A DNA stretch of 64,000 nucleotides. It comes from Romanomermis culicivorax. Taxonomy: Eukaryota; Nematoda; Enoplea; Mermithida; Mermithidae. Made by a program: the position numbers and the translations under genes. Below the pieces are notes generated by a model that saw only the letters and a program-made list of their open reading frames with translations, made no database searches and was not told the DNA's origin. Of this stretch, positions 1 through 12,681 are shown piece after piece; position 1 is the stretch's first letter, and every line of letters starts with the position of its first letter. The stretch lies in NCBI GenBank assembly GCA_963922205.1, contig CAWUHX010000077.1, positions 310,001 through 374,000 of the forward strand, written 5' to 3'.

Positions 1-3000
1 GCTTAATTCAAGATTATATAAATTTTTCCAAATCTTCTCAAAGTTTATGAGTTTGGTGGCATTTAGTTTTGACATCCATGCCTTTTCACCTGTTGGAGTT
101 TCCAGCTTTGCCTTTATCATGCACTCTTTGATCTTCTCTAAATCCTTCTTATCCCATACTTGAACTTCAAACTCACATTCACTCTTTGAATTGTAAGTTT
201 TGACTGATTGTTTCCAATTTTTTGGAATTGAGCTGATTACCTTTGCATAATCAAACCAGGAAATTTTACATCCCTTTATCATCATATAATCATACTTCTC
301 TAATTTTCATCAAACCAGTGGAACATATAGTTGAACTGTGTGCCCTGAAATGATTTTATAAACAAGGATTTCTTGCCACTTATCACAAATCTGTTATTAT
401 TTATTTCTTGTACCATTACTTGACATGGGATAATGATACCATAAATGTTACTACTCAGGACATATTTTACCGTTTCGAGAACTTGATTATAGAATGGTGG
501 TAAACTAACAGCCAGAAGGCTTGTGCAAAAATTTGATTGTATTACATTTTCCAGGCTGCCAATTCATTCAAGGTTTTTTACTCCAATTTTGCACCATTTG
601 CCTGGGTTATTCAGCATTCTCAGTAGCCATTTTGCTTTGAGTGTCATTGCTATAGCCTCAAAGTCTGGCATTTTAATTCTACCATGTATGTACTCTTGAA
701 TCATCACTGTCTGTTTGATTTTGGGCATTGATCCATTCCAAAGAAAATTTTGTAGCATTCCTGTCAATTTTTTGATAATAATTGGTTCAACTACCAGGTT
801 GATCATACTGTAGGTAAGTTTAGATGATATAAGATAGTTCCAAATCACTATTTTTCTGTAGAAGGTTAAATTTCTTTTTTGCCATTTATCACATTCTTTT
901 TGGCATTCTATAATTTTTTCACCAAAGTTTTTTCTAGCATTTTTTGCCTATCATATGAGAAAAACACTCCTAGTACTTTTATTGTGTCTTCTATTTCACA
1001 CCTTGCGATATACCCCTTTTTTGTTTTGTTGTATCTTAGACCAAGCATCTGAGTTTTTGCTATATTCATCTTTAAGCCTGAGGCCTTTGAGAACATTTTA
1101 ATTAACTTCATAGCATGCAAAAATCCTGCTCATCTTTTACCAGTAACATAGTGTCATCAGCATACATAGAGACTTTGTTTCTTTGATCATATATATTCAG
1201 TCCCTCAAATTCTTTGGAGTCCCTGAGTGATATCGCCATGTATTCCATTGCACATATGAATAGGTATGGTGAGATTAGACATCCTTGTCTTACTCCTCTA
1301 CTCAACTTAAAACTTTTGGTGCTGTATCCCATATTGGTTACAACAGCCTCAGAGTTTTTGTACAGTGTTTCTATCCAAGAGCAGAACCTTTCAGCCATGT
1401 TAAAATTTCTCAACACTTTAATCATAAAGGTTCTGTCTAGGAAGTCAAAAGCCTTTTCTATGTCTAAAGCTACTAGATAGCCCTTTTCTTTTTTGGATTC
1501 ATAATGTTCAACAATGTCTAAGATATATCTGATATTTTCCTCTATGTATCTATCAGACATGAAGCCTTTTTGATCTTCATGTATCAACTTTTTGAGAGAT
1601 AATTTCATACGATTTGCTAAAGTTTTAGCAAAGATCTTATAGTCAACATTTGTTAATGATATATGTCTCCAGTTTGCCAAGTTTTGTGTATCTTTCCCAC
1701 TTTTAGGCAACAGAGAAATAACACTTCGTCTTTGAGATCCAGACATATGCCCCATCTCTAAATTTGATTTCGAGCAGTTAATAAATGGATCCCTTATCAG
1801 GTCCCAATAACCTTTATAAAACTCAACTGTTAAACCATCATCACCTCGTGTTTTCCCATTCTTCATTGTGTCAAGTGTATCCTTCAACTCTCCTTCTATT
1901 ATGTCTATTTCTAGGGGATTTTTTCCCCATCTGTTAATTTTGGAGTATTGAGTTGCTCAACTGCATTGAAAAATATTCGCTGGCTCTCAGTTTTGTTACT
2001 GTGACTAGAATATAGATTACTGTAGAATTCATAAATGTATTCTAGTATAGCTTTCGAATTTTCTATAGTGTTACCATTTGTGTCTCTTAGATTGTAGATG
2101 GCTTTCTTATTATAATTTCTTTTCTCTAGGTTTAGAAAGTGCTTTGAAGGGTTTTCTCCTTGTAAATTCCATCTAATTTTTGTTTTTTCCATAGAGAATG
2201 CTACTTTCTGTTCCATTGTTGTCATTATTTCTGCTTGCAGTTCACTGTATTTGGCCCTTTTTTCAGCATTTTCCAGTTTATCTAGACTTGTTTCTAAATC
2301 TTGTAACTGCTCTCTGAGTTGCTCTTCCTGCTTTCTTTTCTTTTTTGCAATATTATTGCAGTAGCTTATTGTTTCACTTCGTATTTGGTATTTAACATAT
2401 TCCCAGGTTGTAGCAGCATCAAAGATGGCACATTTACTCTCTTTCAGTGATATTTCTATGGTATCTTTCAGTAGAAATTTGTACTTTTCATTGTTGATAA
2501 GTGAGTTGTTAAAAATCCAAAAACCTGGTCCTCTTCATTTTGTGTAGTCTTCCAGTTATGGTGAAACAAATTCCATTGTGATCTGAAGATAATCCAGAGA
2601 TTACATCATATTTAGCTTTTTCATTTATTAGTTCTTCTGATATGAAAAAAAACCTAATCTACACTTAATTGATTTATCATGGTTAGACCATGTATATCTC
2701 CATCTGTTGGGATACTGGCGCTTAAATGTGATCATGCTTGCTTAGTAAATTTATAAGTTTTTGTAAAGATCTATTTTTATTTTTATGTTGACGACCACCA
2801 TTCTTGTCTATTGTTGGATTCAGTGTAACATTGAAATCTCCTCCTAGAATTATGGGGTATTTATTTTCTGCAAAAGTTTCTAACTGGTTGAAGAGTTCAT
2901 CCCAAAATATAAGCTGTTCTTTCTCTGTCACTGGTGCATAAACATTTGCTATGATAAAGATAGAATCATCCATCTTAAGTTTCATAAGAATATATCTACC

Positions 3001-3285
3001 TTCTTTATCAGCCTTAACTGTCTCCACTTTTTATGTGAATGAGTTATTTAATAGGATCATGACTCCTCTAGAATTTGACAAGCCATTAGAATATATAGTG
3101 CTATTTGGCCCACAGCCCCATTCATTTCTAACGTGGTTCTCAGACAATAATGTAAGGTGAGTTTCCTGAAGAAAAATTATATCATATTTATTGTCTCTAC
3201 AGAATTGAAAATATGTTTCCTTTTCTTTTCAATATTAATACCTTTTGTGTTTAAAGATAAAAATTTGAGGTTATATGATTATGAG
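1..3285 (-). pseudogene. LINE A ORF2: APE endonuclease plus reverse transcriptase, broken
   Basis: The reading starts near 3272 with LKFLSLNTKG, the usual first strand of an APE endonuclease. It then shows IIFLQETHL (about 3170), NVYAP and GGDFN (about 2810-2940). The RT follows: GDDGLTVEFYK near 1850, a motif A DIEKAFDFLD near 1450, RGVRQGC..SPYLF near 1290 and the catalytic YADDTMLL near 1160, then thumb sequence with LQNFLWNG near 740. Breaks include a frameshift near 3225, an in-frame TAA near 3030, a frameshift near 1911 and another near 1115, where the frame moves to KASGLKMNIAKTQ. The C-terminal end lies outside the window. In an intact copy this protein would nick and reverse-transcribe at the target site. 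It is homologous to ORF2 of LINE B but clearly diverged. Confidence 0.88.
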
Positions 3286-3454
3286 GCTTTACATTTGGGC
3301 AGAGTTTTCCTTTTTTTTCAATGTGTAAAAAATATATTTTGAGTGGCGATTTAAATGACATTATTGTTATTTGAATTTGTGATACTCCTCATATTTTCGT
3401 GTTACCATATTTCTCCGAGATTCATAGGAATAAAGTATAGTTCTAGATAAGATC

Positions 3455-3745
3455 TAGTGTGTGCCCTCAGTAGGGCTGAAACTACAGTCATGTTACTGCA
3501 AACCATGAAATCATCAAGATAAACATCTAGTTAGAGTGTCGAGTTAATGCCCATAGTAGGGCTGAACTATGGACATCTTACTGTAAAACCATGAAATCAT
3601 CAAGATAACATCAAGTTAAGTCATGGAGTTAGTGCCCATAGTAGGGCTGAACTTCATTCTTTTCGTTATAAACCGTAAAATCATCAAGTTATATAACATC
3701 TAGATAAAACATCGTGATTGTGCTCATTTTAGAGCTGAACTTACA
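3455..3745. repeat. 85-bp tandem repeat between ORF1 and ORF2 of LINE A
   Basis: Four imperfect copies with starts near 3462, 3546, 3631 and 3720 (spacing 84, 85 and 89). Each has a core like GTGCCCATAGTAGGGCTGAA followed by a stretch with CATGAAATCATCAAGATAA. The array fills most of the ORF1-ORF2 spacer. The fourth copy is the most decayed. Confidence 0.85.
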
Positions 3746-3928
3746 TCCTGTTGTTGCAATTTCAAAAAGATGATCAAGACCATGTTGACAAAGGCGACCC
3801 CTTATGGGGCCCTGTCAAACCATTTACTCCTATAAGTATAACACATTAACAATAACAAACAATGAAAAAAGAAAAAAGCCCAAATGTTAGTTTTCAAAAT
3901 GAAAAAAGATGATGATGACTTTTTCATT

Positions 3929-4441
3929 TTATAATTTGTCTTTTTTCTGTTTCTTGTTGGCAAGATTCTTTTTTTGTTGCTCCTGTTGCTCTTTTGTCAG
4001 ATCGTCCATCCAAATCGTGGGAGGCTTTCTGGCTTGATTGAATGTCTTCAAGTTTTTCAAAAAGCCAGCAATTTTTACCTTGGCTTCCATCATTTCGAAA
4101 TCAATTTTCACCATAGGCAGTGCTTTTTCGCCAAATTTTTTGTTCGGGTAACATTTTGACCAGCTGATAGAAGTACCATCTGCCATATCTTGTGGCACCG
4201 CCATTCCTTATTTGAAAAATTTCTTGATTTGTGTTGCCCAAACGGCCCCATTAAAGAAATCCAATGGAAAAATGTCCATAGGAAAATTATAAATCCATAT
4301 CCCAGTTTTTCGAACTATATGATCAATAATCTCCACTCGATTTTCCAACTTTTCAAAACGTTTTTCAAGATTTTCTTGATCATCTCCAAGTTTTTCGGTA
4401 TCGTCTTGATCTAACCTTCTTTTCAAATTTGTGTGCTCCAT
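3929..4441 (-). pseudogene. LINE A ORF1, one in-frame stop
   Basis: A frame of about 170 codons begins at the ATG at 4441-4439 (MEHTNLKRR) and is interrupted only by TAA at 4210-4208; the frame continues unchanged to 3929. The first half is charged and heptad-like (ENLEKRFEKLENRVEI), so probably a coiled coil, followed by GIWIYNF. The C-terminal end is very basic (KEQQEQQKKN..KKQKKDKL). No CCHC knuckle or RRM-like motif is visible, and it is much shorter than the usual L1 ORF1. A diverged homologue lies in LINE B with the matching landmarks FWIFNY and DLTKQQ. By position it should be the RNA-binding ORF1 protein. Confidence 0.7.
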
Positions 4442-4806
4442 AATCGAATTTAAATCGTAACCTTTCCAATAAATGTTATAAAATATAGTGTAAAACTTGC
4501 TGCCAAATAGTGACCAATATAGAGAAAGAAAAAACTCTGCCCAATATGCAATTTGCAGGCAAACAGTGACTAAAACATGCAAATTTTTATAGAAAAAGGA
4601 GCGATAAACAACAAACGACTGACCAACCTACACCTAGAAAATTTTTTTCTATCATGATTTTACGATGCTGAAGATGGACATAGATGGATTGAGGAAAATG
4701 TCGATAACCTACAAAAACAGAAGTATGATGTAATTTTCTTAATTTTTGAGGAATTTTATGTCAAGTTTTTTACTTGTATTTTTGAATTATTTTGAGAAGG
4801 TACCTA

Positions 4807-7800
4807 TTGATTTGAAGTTATTCCATTTCTTAAAATTGAAGGTTTTGCTAGTCTTTTTAACACATTTTTCATTTCTTTGTTACATTTCATTGTGTTAGCT
4901 TCACTCATTGCAAAATTCAAAAAGGCTGTTAGATTGAGATCTTCCTCTGCTCTTCTTTTCCTATAAATGAAAGTTTTTTTGCCAAAATAATTATAATATT
5001 AATTATTTCATTATGTTCTGTTTTTACTTCTGGTTCATATCCAAATATTATTTCTTTATGAGTAAACTTCATATTTTTATCACCGTTTTTATTTACTATA
5101 TGTTCTAACTCTTTCCATGGAGATTTTACTAGTTGACATTCCAGAAATGTATGTGAAATATCATCATCTCCATTACACTGAAAGCAACCACTGGAATCTT
5201 TAATTCTATATTTCACTAATAAGTGTGGGGGTGATTATGATGTTATGTAGAATTTTAAATTGTATTTCCTTACTTTTGTTATTGATACCTAATTTGTATA
5301 GCATTTTCCATGATTTGGTGAAGTCCTCGTCATTTAATTCCAGTTTTGCTTTCCACTTTTTTGTCCTATTGGTATACATTCTTTCTGTTTTACAAGTTAT
5401 TTTTTAGATTTTTTATCTGTTTTTTTATCAAAAATGAGCGGTTCGAAATTAATCTCCTTTTTTACCAGATTAGATTCTTTAATTATAGCTTTCCAGGATC
5501 TTGGAATGGAATGGATTATTCTTGCATAGTCAGACCATTTTATGTTACATAGTTCCCCTTTTAAATTTTTCCAACTTTTAAAAGTCCAGTCCTCCTTGAA
5601 CCAGTTGAGCGAGATAATTGGATTTTGTTTCTTTGAGGTCATCTTAATATATGGATGTTTTGTTACTTAAAATAAATCTATTATTGTTTATTCTTTGTGC
5701 AATTACATCCATTGGAGTTGTAATATTATTAATATTAGTTGTGGGCATTATTGCTATTAACTGCAAAATCTCTCCATAAAAGGACTTTATGTGTAAACCT
5801 AGTGTTTTTAGAGAGAAATTATCATTTAATAAATTTCCTAGTCCACCTATTTTATCGAGAGGTTATAGGGCCAAGTTGTTCCATTTTCCAGGTTCCAGCA
5901 ATCTTAATTTGCTTTCATCTGTTGTATCACAATTTCAATATCTGGGGCCTTTATTTCACCTTTATCATAATCTTGTATTAGGACATCATGCTTTATTTTT
6001 GGTTTATGTCCATTCCACAGAAAATTCTTTAGTAGGGTTTTTAGTTGAGTGATAATTTTTTTGTCAACAAGCAAGTTTGTCAGACTGTACAAAATTTTTG
6101 GAATAATTATGTAGTTCCATACTGAAATATTCCCATAGATGGTCGAGTAGCTTGATTGCCACAATTTACACTGCTCCTTGCATTTCTCAAACTTATCTTG
6201 AAAGTTTTCCTTGTACATTTCTTCTTTATTATATGAGAATGTGATGCCTAGTATTTTTACACTATTTACTATTTCGCTGTCATTTAATTTTCCTTTTTTT
6301 GTTTTTTTTCCCTATTCCTAATACTTGTGTTTTATTTACATTGATTTTCAAACCAGAATGGGATGTGAATTTTTGAAATAATTTCAGTGCTTCACTATAG
6401 CCTTCTTTGTTTCTTGCTAATATTGTAGTATCATCAGCATACATGCAAACTTTATGTACTTGATCATTTACTAGGAGTCCTAAAAATCTCAGGGAGTTCC
6501 TTAGCATATGGGCCATAATTTCCATAGTACAGATAAGAAGATAAGGCGATATTGGGCACCCTTGCCTGACACCACAACATAGTTCAAAACGTTTAGTTGT
6601 CAAACCAGCATTTATAACTACAGCTTGTGAATTTTCATACAAAGCTTTCATCCATATTATATATTTTTTTCCAAAGTTAAAAGCTTCTAGTGTGTTAAAC
6701 ATAAACTGATTATTTAAGGAGTCAAAGGCTTTTTCTATATCTAGTTATATTAGATATCTACTATCATCTCTGTCCTTATAGTATTCAATCAAGTCTAGCA
6801 AATACCTTATATTCTCACCAATATATCTACCTGGTACAAAGCCTTTCTGATCTTCATTTATAATGTGTTTTAAGTTCTTTTTTAGTCATTCTGCTAAGGT
6901 TTTGGCCAATAATTTATAGTCCACATTCATTAATGATATAGGTCCCCAATTTGCCAAGTTCTCCAAATCTTTTTTTGGTTTAGGAATTAAAGTTATTACA
7001 CTTCTTCTTTGAGATCCAGTAAGTTGACCATTATGGAACAAAAATTCACAGCACTCTTTCAATTGGTTTGCTAAAATATCCCAATATTTTTTATAAAACT
7101 CAGCCATTAGGCCATCATCTCCAGGTGACTTATTGCTTTTCATGCTGTTCAAAGCTTTCTTATATTCTTCCAAAGTTAGCTCTTTTTCCAATTCATTTTT
7201 TTGTTCTTCTGATAGTTTTGGTAATGCCTTTATATCTTCATCATCTAGAAGGTTGCATATATTTGATGGCAAGTGTTTTCCCTTATATAGCTTGCTGAAA
7301 TAGTTGAAAGTTTCTTTGAGTATATCTTCGGATCTATCCAGTTCAATGCCTTCATCAGATTTAAGTTTAACAATTGTTTTCTTGCTATAATTTCTTTTTT
7401 CCATGTTCAGAAAATATTTGTTTGGTTTCCCTCCATACAAGGGCCATCTTGTTTTTGCTCTTTCAATCATAAATTTTGCTTTTTCCTCCATCTCTTTTTG
7501 GAGTTTGTCTTTGATTTGTAGATACTCACCATACTTATCAACTGAATTTTCTGATGTGGTTTCAAATGTTTCGAGTTTCAGTCTAAGTTCTGCCTCTTGG
7601 TTTCTCCTCCATTTGCTCTCTTTTTTGAGTACTTCATTGTATTCCATCGTATTTTAAAGTTTAAGTATTCCCATGCTGCTGAAGGATCTAAGTTTTGCTC
7701 TTTACACTCTATATTTGTTTCTTCTACGATTCTCATAATGATTGTGTTAAAGTTTTCGTCTTCAAGTAAGGAATTATTGAAGTGTCAGTATCCTGGGCCA

Positions 7801-8560
7801 TCTTTTTTGTATAGCTTACCAATGATATTTATAACAATAACACTATGCTCCAACTGAAGTCCTGGAATTATATTACATGTAATGGTTTCATTGATTAATG
7901 CATCTGAAATTAGGAAATAATCTAGTCTACATTTAACCAGATGCAGTTTAATTTGACTCCAGGTATATCTTTTTTGATTTGGGTTTTTCCATCTGTAGAC
8001 ATCTGGTACTTGCAGTGAATTCATATTCTCTTTGAGCTTATGGACATATGTCTTTTTGTTATATGAAATGTTACCTCCAAGTTTGTCTTTTTTGGTGTCC
8101 ATCACTATATTCAGGTCCTCTCCAATTATTATGGGGGAATCTTCAATATTTATGTTTTTAAGATTTCTGTATATCTCATCCCAAAATTTGATCTGTTCTT
8201 TTTCTCTCATGGGGGTGTAGACATTCACTGAAACAAAGAGAGTACCTCCAATTTTTGGTTTGAGCATCAGAAATCTTCCTTCATCATCTTTGTTGATTTC
8301 AACTATTTCAAAATTAAATGTGTTATTGAGTAAAATTGCTACTCCCCTTGAATTTGTTTCACTGTGTGAGAAAAAAAGATGTTTCTTCTGTAGGCCTGCC
8401 CCCCACTGGAGAGCTAGCTGTTTTTCTATTTCCACTGAAAAATGTGTCTCTTTTAGAAAAATTATGTCAGTCTTATCTTCCTTACAATAATTCAATATTG
8501 ACCTTCTCTTCACCTCATTTTTCCTCCTTTAATATTCAAAGATAGTATCTTCACATTATA
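4807..8560 (-). pseudogene. LINE B ORF2: APE endonuclease, RT and C-terminal Cys-His segment, broken
   Basis: An initial KILSLNIKGG near 8550 is followed by a frameshift into KRRSILNYCKED. The endonuclease (8513-7785) shows IIFLKETHF, NVYTP, a degraded GEDLN where GGDFN is expected, and RYTWSQ..CRLDYFLIS; the terminal SDH is changed to EHS. The RT (7647-6280) has SPGDDGL..EFYKKYWDIL, SQRRSVITLIPK, ISLMNVDYK, RQGCPISPYL and YADDTTIL, with a break near 6700-6885 across motif A. The thumb (6218-5904) carries LLKNFLWNG. The C-terminal part (5642-4807) includes CFQCNGDDDISHTFLEC, the HTFW-type Cys-His motif of such elements, then a frameshift near 4940 before a final stop at about 4807. Confidence 0.88.
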
Positions 8561-8809
8561 AGCCATTCACAACAAATCCACTATTGTAGTATCATTATAA
8601 TATTACTCATGTTCTGTTTATTTTCTTCCCTTGTTACAGGCTACAAGGTCTTTTTGCTTTTATTTCATAGTTTAAAGGTCTGCACTACTGCAGTCAAAGT
8701 GTGCACTACTGCACTCAAAACTGCACTACTGCAGGCAATTAAGATGATGGTGCATCTATGTCAGCACCTTTTCATTTTGAGACTAGATGATTGTAATTCA
8801 TGCAGCTTT

Positions 8810-9736
8810 TTAAAAATTAACAAAAAAACAAACAAGAATTAAAAATCGAAAAAAATCAGTATCATAGAGCAACAATAAACAAAAAAAATAAGCAATGCTT
8901 TCTTTTCCTTTTTCCTTCAATTTTCGTTTTTCTTTCTGGCTCGTCCTCTGCTGTTTGGTCAAATCAGGCACAACAATAATCAGAGGTTTCTGAGATTTGT
9001 TCCCTTCAGCCACATTTCTCCATTGGCTAAAATTGTTTCTTTGTCTTCTAATTGCATCAAATCGACTTTAATATTGATAAGATTTCTAGGGCTTTTTGAC
9101 GCCTAATATCCGATCTATTGGATTTCGAGATTTGTGACCCAATCTTCTCAAAACCTCATGGCAAAATTGGCGAATTTTTTCATGCTTCTTTGCGTTGTTC
9201 ATCTTTTGATCCATGGGGATCAGATAAAGCAGAAAGGAGAAAAAGAAAAAAAATAAAAGAAAGACAGACAGACAAGTGAAAGATGAGCTAAGTTTCATGT
9301 AAATAAATGGTGCTGACATCAGGGTCAGCTTGCTTTCTGTCCAATCAAAGATTTTTTGACTCATATGGATATCCACTTAGATTACATTAAATGGAAACTG
9401 AAGATCACAATTAGATAGAGGGACGATTTCATAGTTTTTGTTTCTCATGCTTGCTGACGTTAAGGTGATTATTTTTTATTCCTGCTCTTGCAAAGATCAA
9501 AACTATTACTACTACCATTTAATACCCTTTCTTCTTAATGCTTTCCCACACTTTCTTCAAGATATATCTTACTGCATAGTTAAAGATCCAGAACGCCTTG
9601 GATTTTGCTTGTCTTTCAAGTTGTTCAACCATCCTCCCAAGTTCCCTGGTTTGTTCTTCTAGTTTACTGATTTTTTTCGATAATCAGTTTCTTCATCACC
9701 ATTTGAGTTCACCCATTTTCGTTTTGAATTGTTCAT
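8810..9736 (-). pseudogene. LINE B ORF1 remains
   Basis: An ATG at 9736-9734 opens MNNSKRKW, aligned with MEHTNLKRR of LINE A. A frameshift near 9680 leads to a heptad-rich stretch (ISKLEEQTRELGRMVEQLER) and then FWIFNY, matching GIWIYNF in LINE A. The C-terminal part survives near 9013-8890 with VVPDLTKQQ and a lysine-rich run, matching MDDLTKEQQ in LINE A. The middle (9540-9090) is disturbed by stops and apparently extra sequence. It supports a small ORF1 with an N-terminal coiled coil and basic C-terminus as a family trait. Confidence 0.55.
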
Positions 9737-10768
9737 TTCTTCCGAATTTTGCAGCTATAAATTATCCACAAATTACTCGCCACACTGTTTCACTGATAAA
9801 TGACCATATATAGTTGTACTACAACAAAGTGGATGCAAATTTACACAGAGAGACGTGTATAAACAAACATGCAGAAAATCGAAAAAAACGTACTATGCAA
9901 AATTCCTCAATGCCTATAATGATAGTATTTCTATGTTCGATCATTTCCATCATGTTTTGCAATAGATTGTTGTCATATTGAAATGCTTTAGATAGCAGTT
10001 ATTTCCAAATTCAGGTTTCGATTCTCAGTTTACAGCCTTATGATAAGGAGCTCTATTTACTAAACAAGCATAATTTGTCACATCGAAGGTCGCGCCACAA
10101 GAGGTTAAGCATCACATTACCCAGCTGGTTGAATAGTTGATTTAATTTTCATTTGACTGAGATTCAGTGAATAAGGTATGTGTACTATTTTCGGCATCAC
10201 TATGGTCAGCCGCAACAAATAATTTCATAGATGGTCGGTCAGTTGGAATTTAATATCCATTGTTCTGGTATGAGAGATGCAACACTTTCTAAAATGCTTG
10301 TCATGCAAACAAAAGGTGTAAAAGCTCAAAAAGTTCAAAAGGCTTTGGGAAGAGGCTTAACCAAGTTACGTGAGATAGTTTTTACTTCTTGCATCAAATA
10401 TTGTAAACTTCCAGATTGTTGAGCAACCTTCCAACTGTAACTGAGCTTTGTGCTGAATCGAGATTGCATGACGATTTGGCCGCCATGTCATTTCATCCAC
10501 ATAATCGATTCAGCCACCAGCCGGCAAATTTTCGATTCTCTTCGTCTGCACAATGACATATCAGGATTAGAGACTTACAAGTACTATATAGTGTGATAAT
10601 AGCTATCGTGCTGTCGTGCTCTATTATGCTCAAATCTGTAACATGGTGAGAGAAACACTGGAATGCAGTCAATGAGCGTACTAAAATTTCTGCACTTGTC
10701 GAGCTTCAGAATCAAATTCACATTCTTTCAAAGTCTACTTTTAAACGACAATGATATAATCGACATCT

Positions 10769-10953
10769 GGGGCCGGTTTCATCAAAGAGACTTCAGCTCC
10801 AGATGAGCTGTAGCTTATGCTGTAGCTTAACTCTAAATGTTATACCACTGCCGTTTAACTACAGCTCAGCTGTAGCTTATAACATATAGAGTTAGGCTAC
10901 AGCTTAAACTGCACCTCAAATGGAGCTTAAGTCTCTTTGATGAAACCGGCCCC
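10769..10953. mobile_element. Palindromic MITE, GGGGCCGG family, copy 1
   Basis: 185-bp element with terminal inverted repeats GGGGCCGGTTTCATCAAAGA / rc. The interior is also largely palindromic, made of AGCTGTAGCTTA and ATAACAT motifs. Related copies lie at 29375-29578 and 33183-33405. It has no coding capacity. Confidence 0.8.
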
Positions 10954-10993
10954 GGCTCTATCGACTTGACCGTTGTTTTGCGGCTTACGCATT

Positions 10994-11179
10994 CTATAGT
11001 CTGTTTCTTATAAAATGCTCGTGAAGTGTAAAATGACCAAAATTAGCACCTTAGTGTAATATGCTAACAGATTTTCGGCTCTGTGTGACATGCGGTTTGG
11101 CGGAAAAGCTTAAAAGTCAGAAATAGAACTTGCTTTCTACTCTTAATTTGAAAGTATTTCAAGAAGAACAGACTATAAT
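10994..11179. mobile_element. MITE, TATAGTCTGTT family, copy 1
   Basis: About 186 bp, starting TATAGTCTGTTTCTTATAAA and ending with its inverted relative (TTCAAGAAGAACAGACTATA). The internal motif TGTGACATGCGGTTTGGCGGA recurs with changes in other copies (13999, 16250, 43487 and fragments near 17600, 36365 and 60190). Confidence 0.7.
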
Positions 11180-12401
11180 TATTCATCATGTTTGCATCTT
11201 TATTGAGAACCATTTGTGACTTTTTACGGAATACAAACAAGTACGCGAAACGGTATATTCTCAACAACTTCAATAAGCGACGTTTGAGATTCATAAATTT
11301 TGTCGAAACGCAGTTTTCAGGAACAGAAATATTCATTCGAAACTCAAATATTATTAACCTAAAGAACCTTCGAACAGGCTAATCCTCAAATTTCATCTAT
11401 GCTTATCGTTTTCTATTCTATGCCAAATGAAGACGCGCATCATTTATTTGAACCAATTATAGCCCATTTAATCATTTTTTAGATAAGGTCTTCTGCGCGC
11501 GATGTTTTTTACGAGTCCATAACGTTTCTCAAATTAATTAAGGAAGCGTGTTTTCACAAAGCAAAAGCAATAAATAATACTCTACATAGATAAAATGAAA
11601 ATTGACAAAATTGAGGCAATGACGTAGACGCCTCAGTAGCCAGATCGACACTCCGTATAACAACATGGTGGCCAAATTGATGCTAATGACCGAAACGGTA
11701 CGGTAGGCGAATTAATGCTGGCCCAAATATCATTTCTTGTATTGCAAACACAGTTCAAGCAAGAATCAATTTGTCTGCCCTGCATATTTTTGGGCGCGGC
11801 CCAAACGGATGTTCATCAAACGCGAATCATATTCCTTCAACCGCACTTTTGTTATCGACGTACCGGAATCAGCCTCCAGAATAGCCACACTTGAATAGAT
11901 CCCATCAGAAACATTCCAATGTTATATTGAAGACTTCACAGATCAGCATGTACGAATGCACGCTACTCATTTTTGCATTTCTGAATGAGTTATTTGGTCT
12001 CGCGTGAAATTGCCACAAAATATATGAACACTCAGGATTGGAATCAAAAGGCAAAGGTGGTCTTTTATGCATGAGAGTGGTAATGCAAATAGAGAATCAT
12101 CAACTTGAACCATTTACTATAAAATAAAATGCGACAAAAATAGCACGGTTTATTATCTGAGGAGAGAAAAAAGAGTCAGCCACGCCAAACTCTCCACCAA
12201 AAACAAGCGGTATTTCTGCCGACTCGCCCAGACTTTTTTCTACTTGATGCAGAAAATATCGTGTTTTCGTTCAGATGTTTTTTTATCTTGTATACTTTCA
12301 TTTTTCTGAGCATTTTTCACCATTTTCAGGTGTGACCATTCGTTATGAAAATCCACTGATTGTTGGTTTCATAGATAAGCAATTTTCAAAGACTGTTAGA
12401 C

Positions 12402-12681
12402 ATGCATTTCACATCTTTGTATACTGTAATAACGTTGATAATTATCAACATATGCCAATGCCAATCTGGTAGGACGTTCAACAGTTCGAGAACAGGGAGA
12501 AATTTCGCGGTAAACCGGAATCCGTGCGGGTGGAGGTTCTCCTTTTATGGGAATGACGCTAGGGACGGTGCTCGACCGTTCGAAAGTATGCAACGGGACT
12601 GCCCTTTTTCCTCCAATAAGAACGCGCCTCGACCGCAACAACAAATTTACCAACAAAATAACGTTTACAAGCCCAATACTA
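12402..12681 (+). CDS. Exon 1 of the five-ShKT gene: signal peptide and N-terminal segment
   Basis: The ATG at 12402 opens a classic signal peptide: hydrophobic VITLIIINI, cleavage likely after CQCQS. The rest is Asn, Arg and Gln-rich with two Cys (NPCGWRF, RDCPF) and ends ..VYKPNT. The donor is A|GTAAGT (phase 1). The residues just before the donor resemble those at the same place in the gene starting at 32777 (PQPNT). Confidence 0.8.

Larger units (their letters stand above)
1..4660 (-). mobile_element. LINE A, L1/Tx1-like non-LTR retrotransposon (partial)
   Basis: Minus-strand LINE whose 3' end is cut off by the left window edge. Reading from its 5' end it has a leader (about 4442-4660), a short ORF1 (4441-3929), a tandem-repeat spacer (3745-3455) and an ORF2 with APE endonuclease and reverse transcriptase (3285 to beyond 1). 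The RT resembles the L1/Tx1 group: it has GDDGL..EFYK, SQRR..ISLLPK, a DIEKAFD motif A, RQG and YADD. Several frameshifts and stops make this copy dead. The exact 5' boundary is not visible; it nearly abuts the 3' end of LINE B. Confidence 0.85.
4690..9870 (-). mobile_element. LINE B, L1/Tx1-like non-LTR retrotransposon (near full length, decayed)
   Basis: Minus-strand LINE of about 5.2 kb with the same layout as LINE A: ORF1 remains at 9736-8810, a spacer with short CTGCACTACTGCAG-type repeats (about 8670-8735), and ORF2 from about 8560 to 4807 with a short 3' tail. ORF2 can be followed through endonuclease, RT, thumb and C-terminal Cys-His segment, so this is close to a complete element. 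Stops and frameshifts in both ORFs make it inactive. Boundaries are approximate because no target-site duplication could be recognised. Confidence 0.85.
9871..12401. other. Intergenic stretch without a supported gene
   Basis: No open frame with splice support was found. It holds two small palindromic elements (10769-10953 and 10994-11179). A TTTTCAG at 12324-12330, about 70 bp before the ATG of the next gene, could be a cis- or trans-splice acceptor, but this is only suggested by position. Confidence 0.5.

Noticed and set aside
10231-10422. 63-codon plus-strand open frame
   Set aside because: No splice context, domain or compositional signal; expected by chance in AT-rich DNA.
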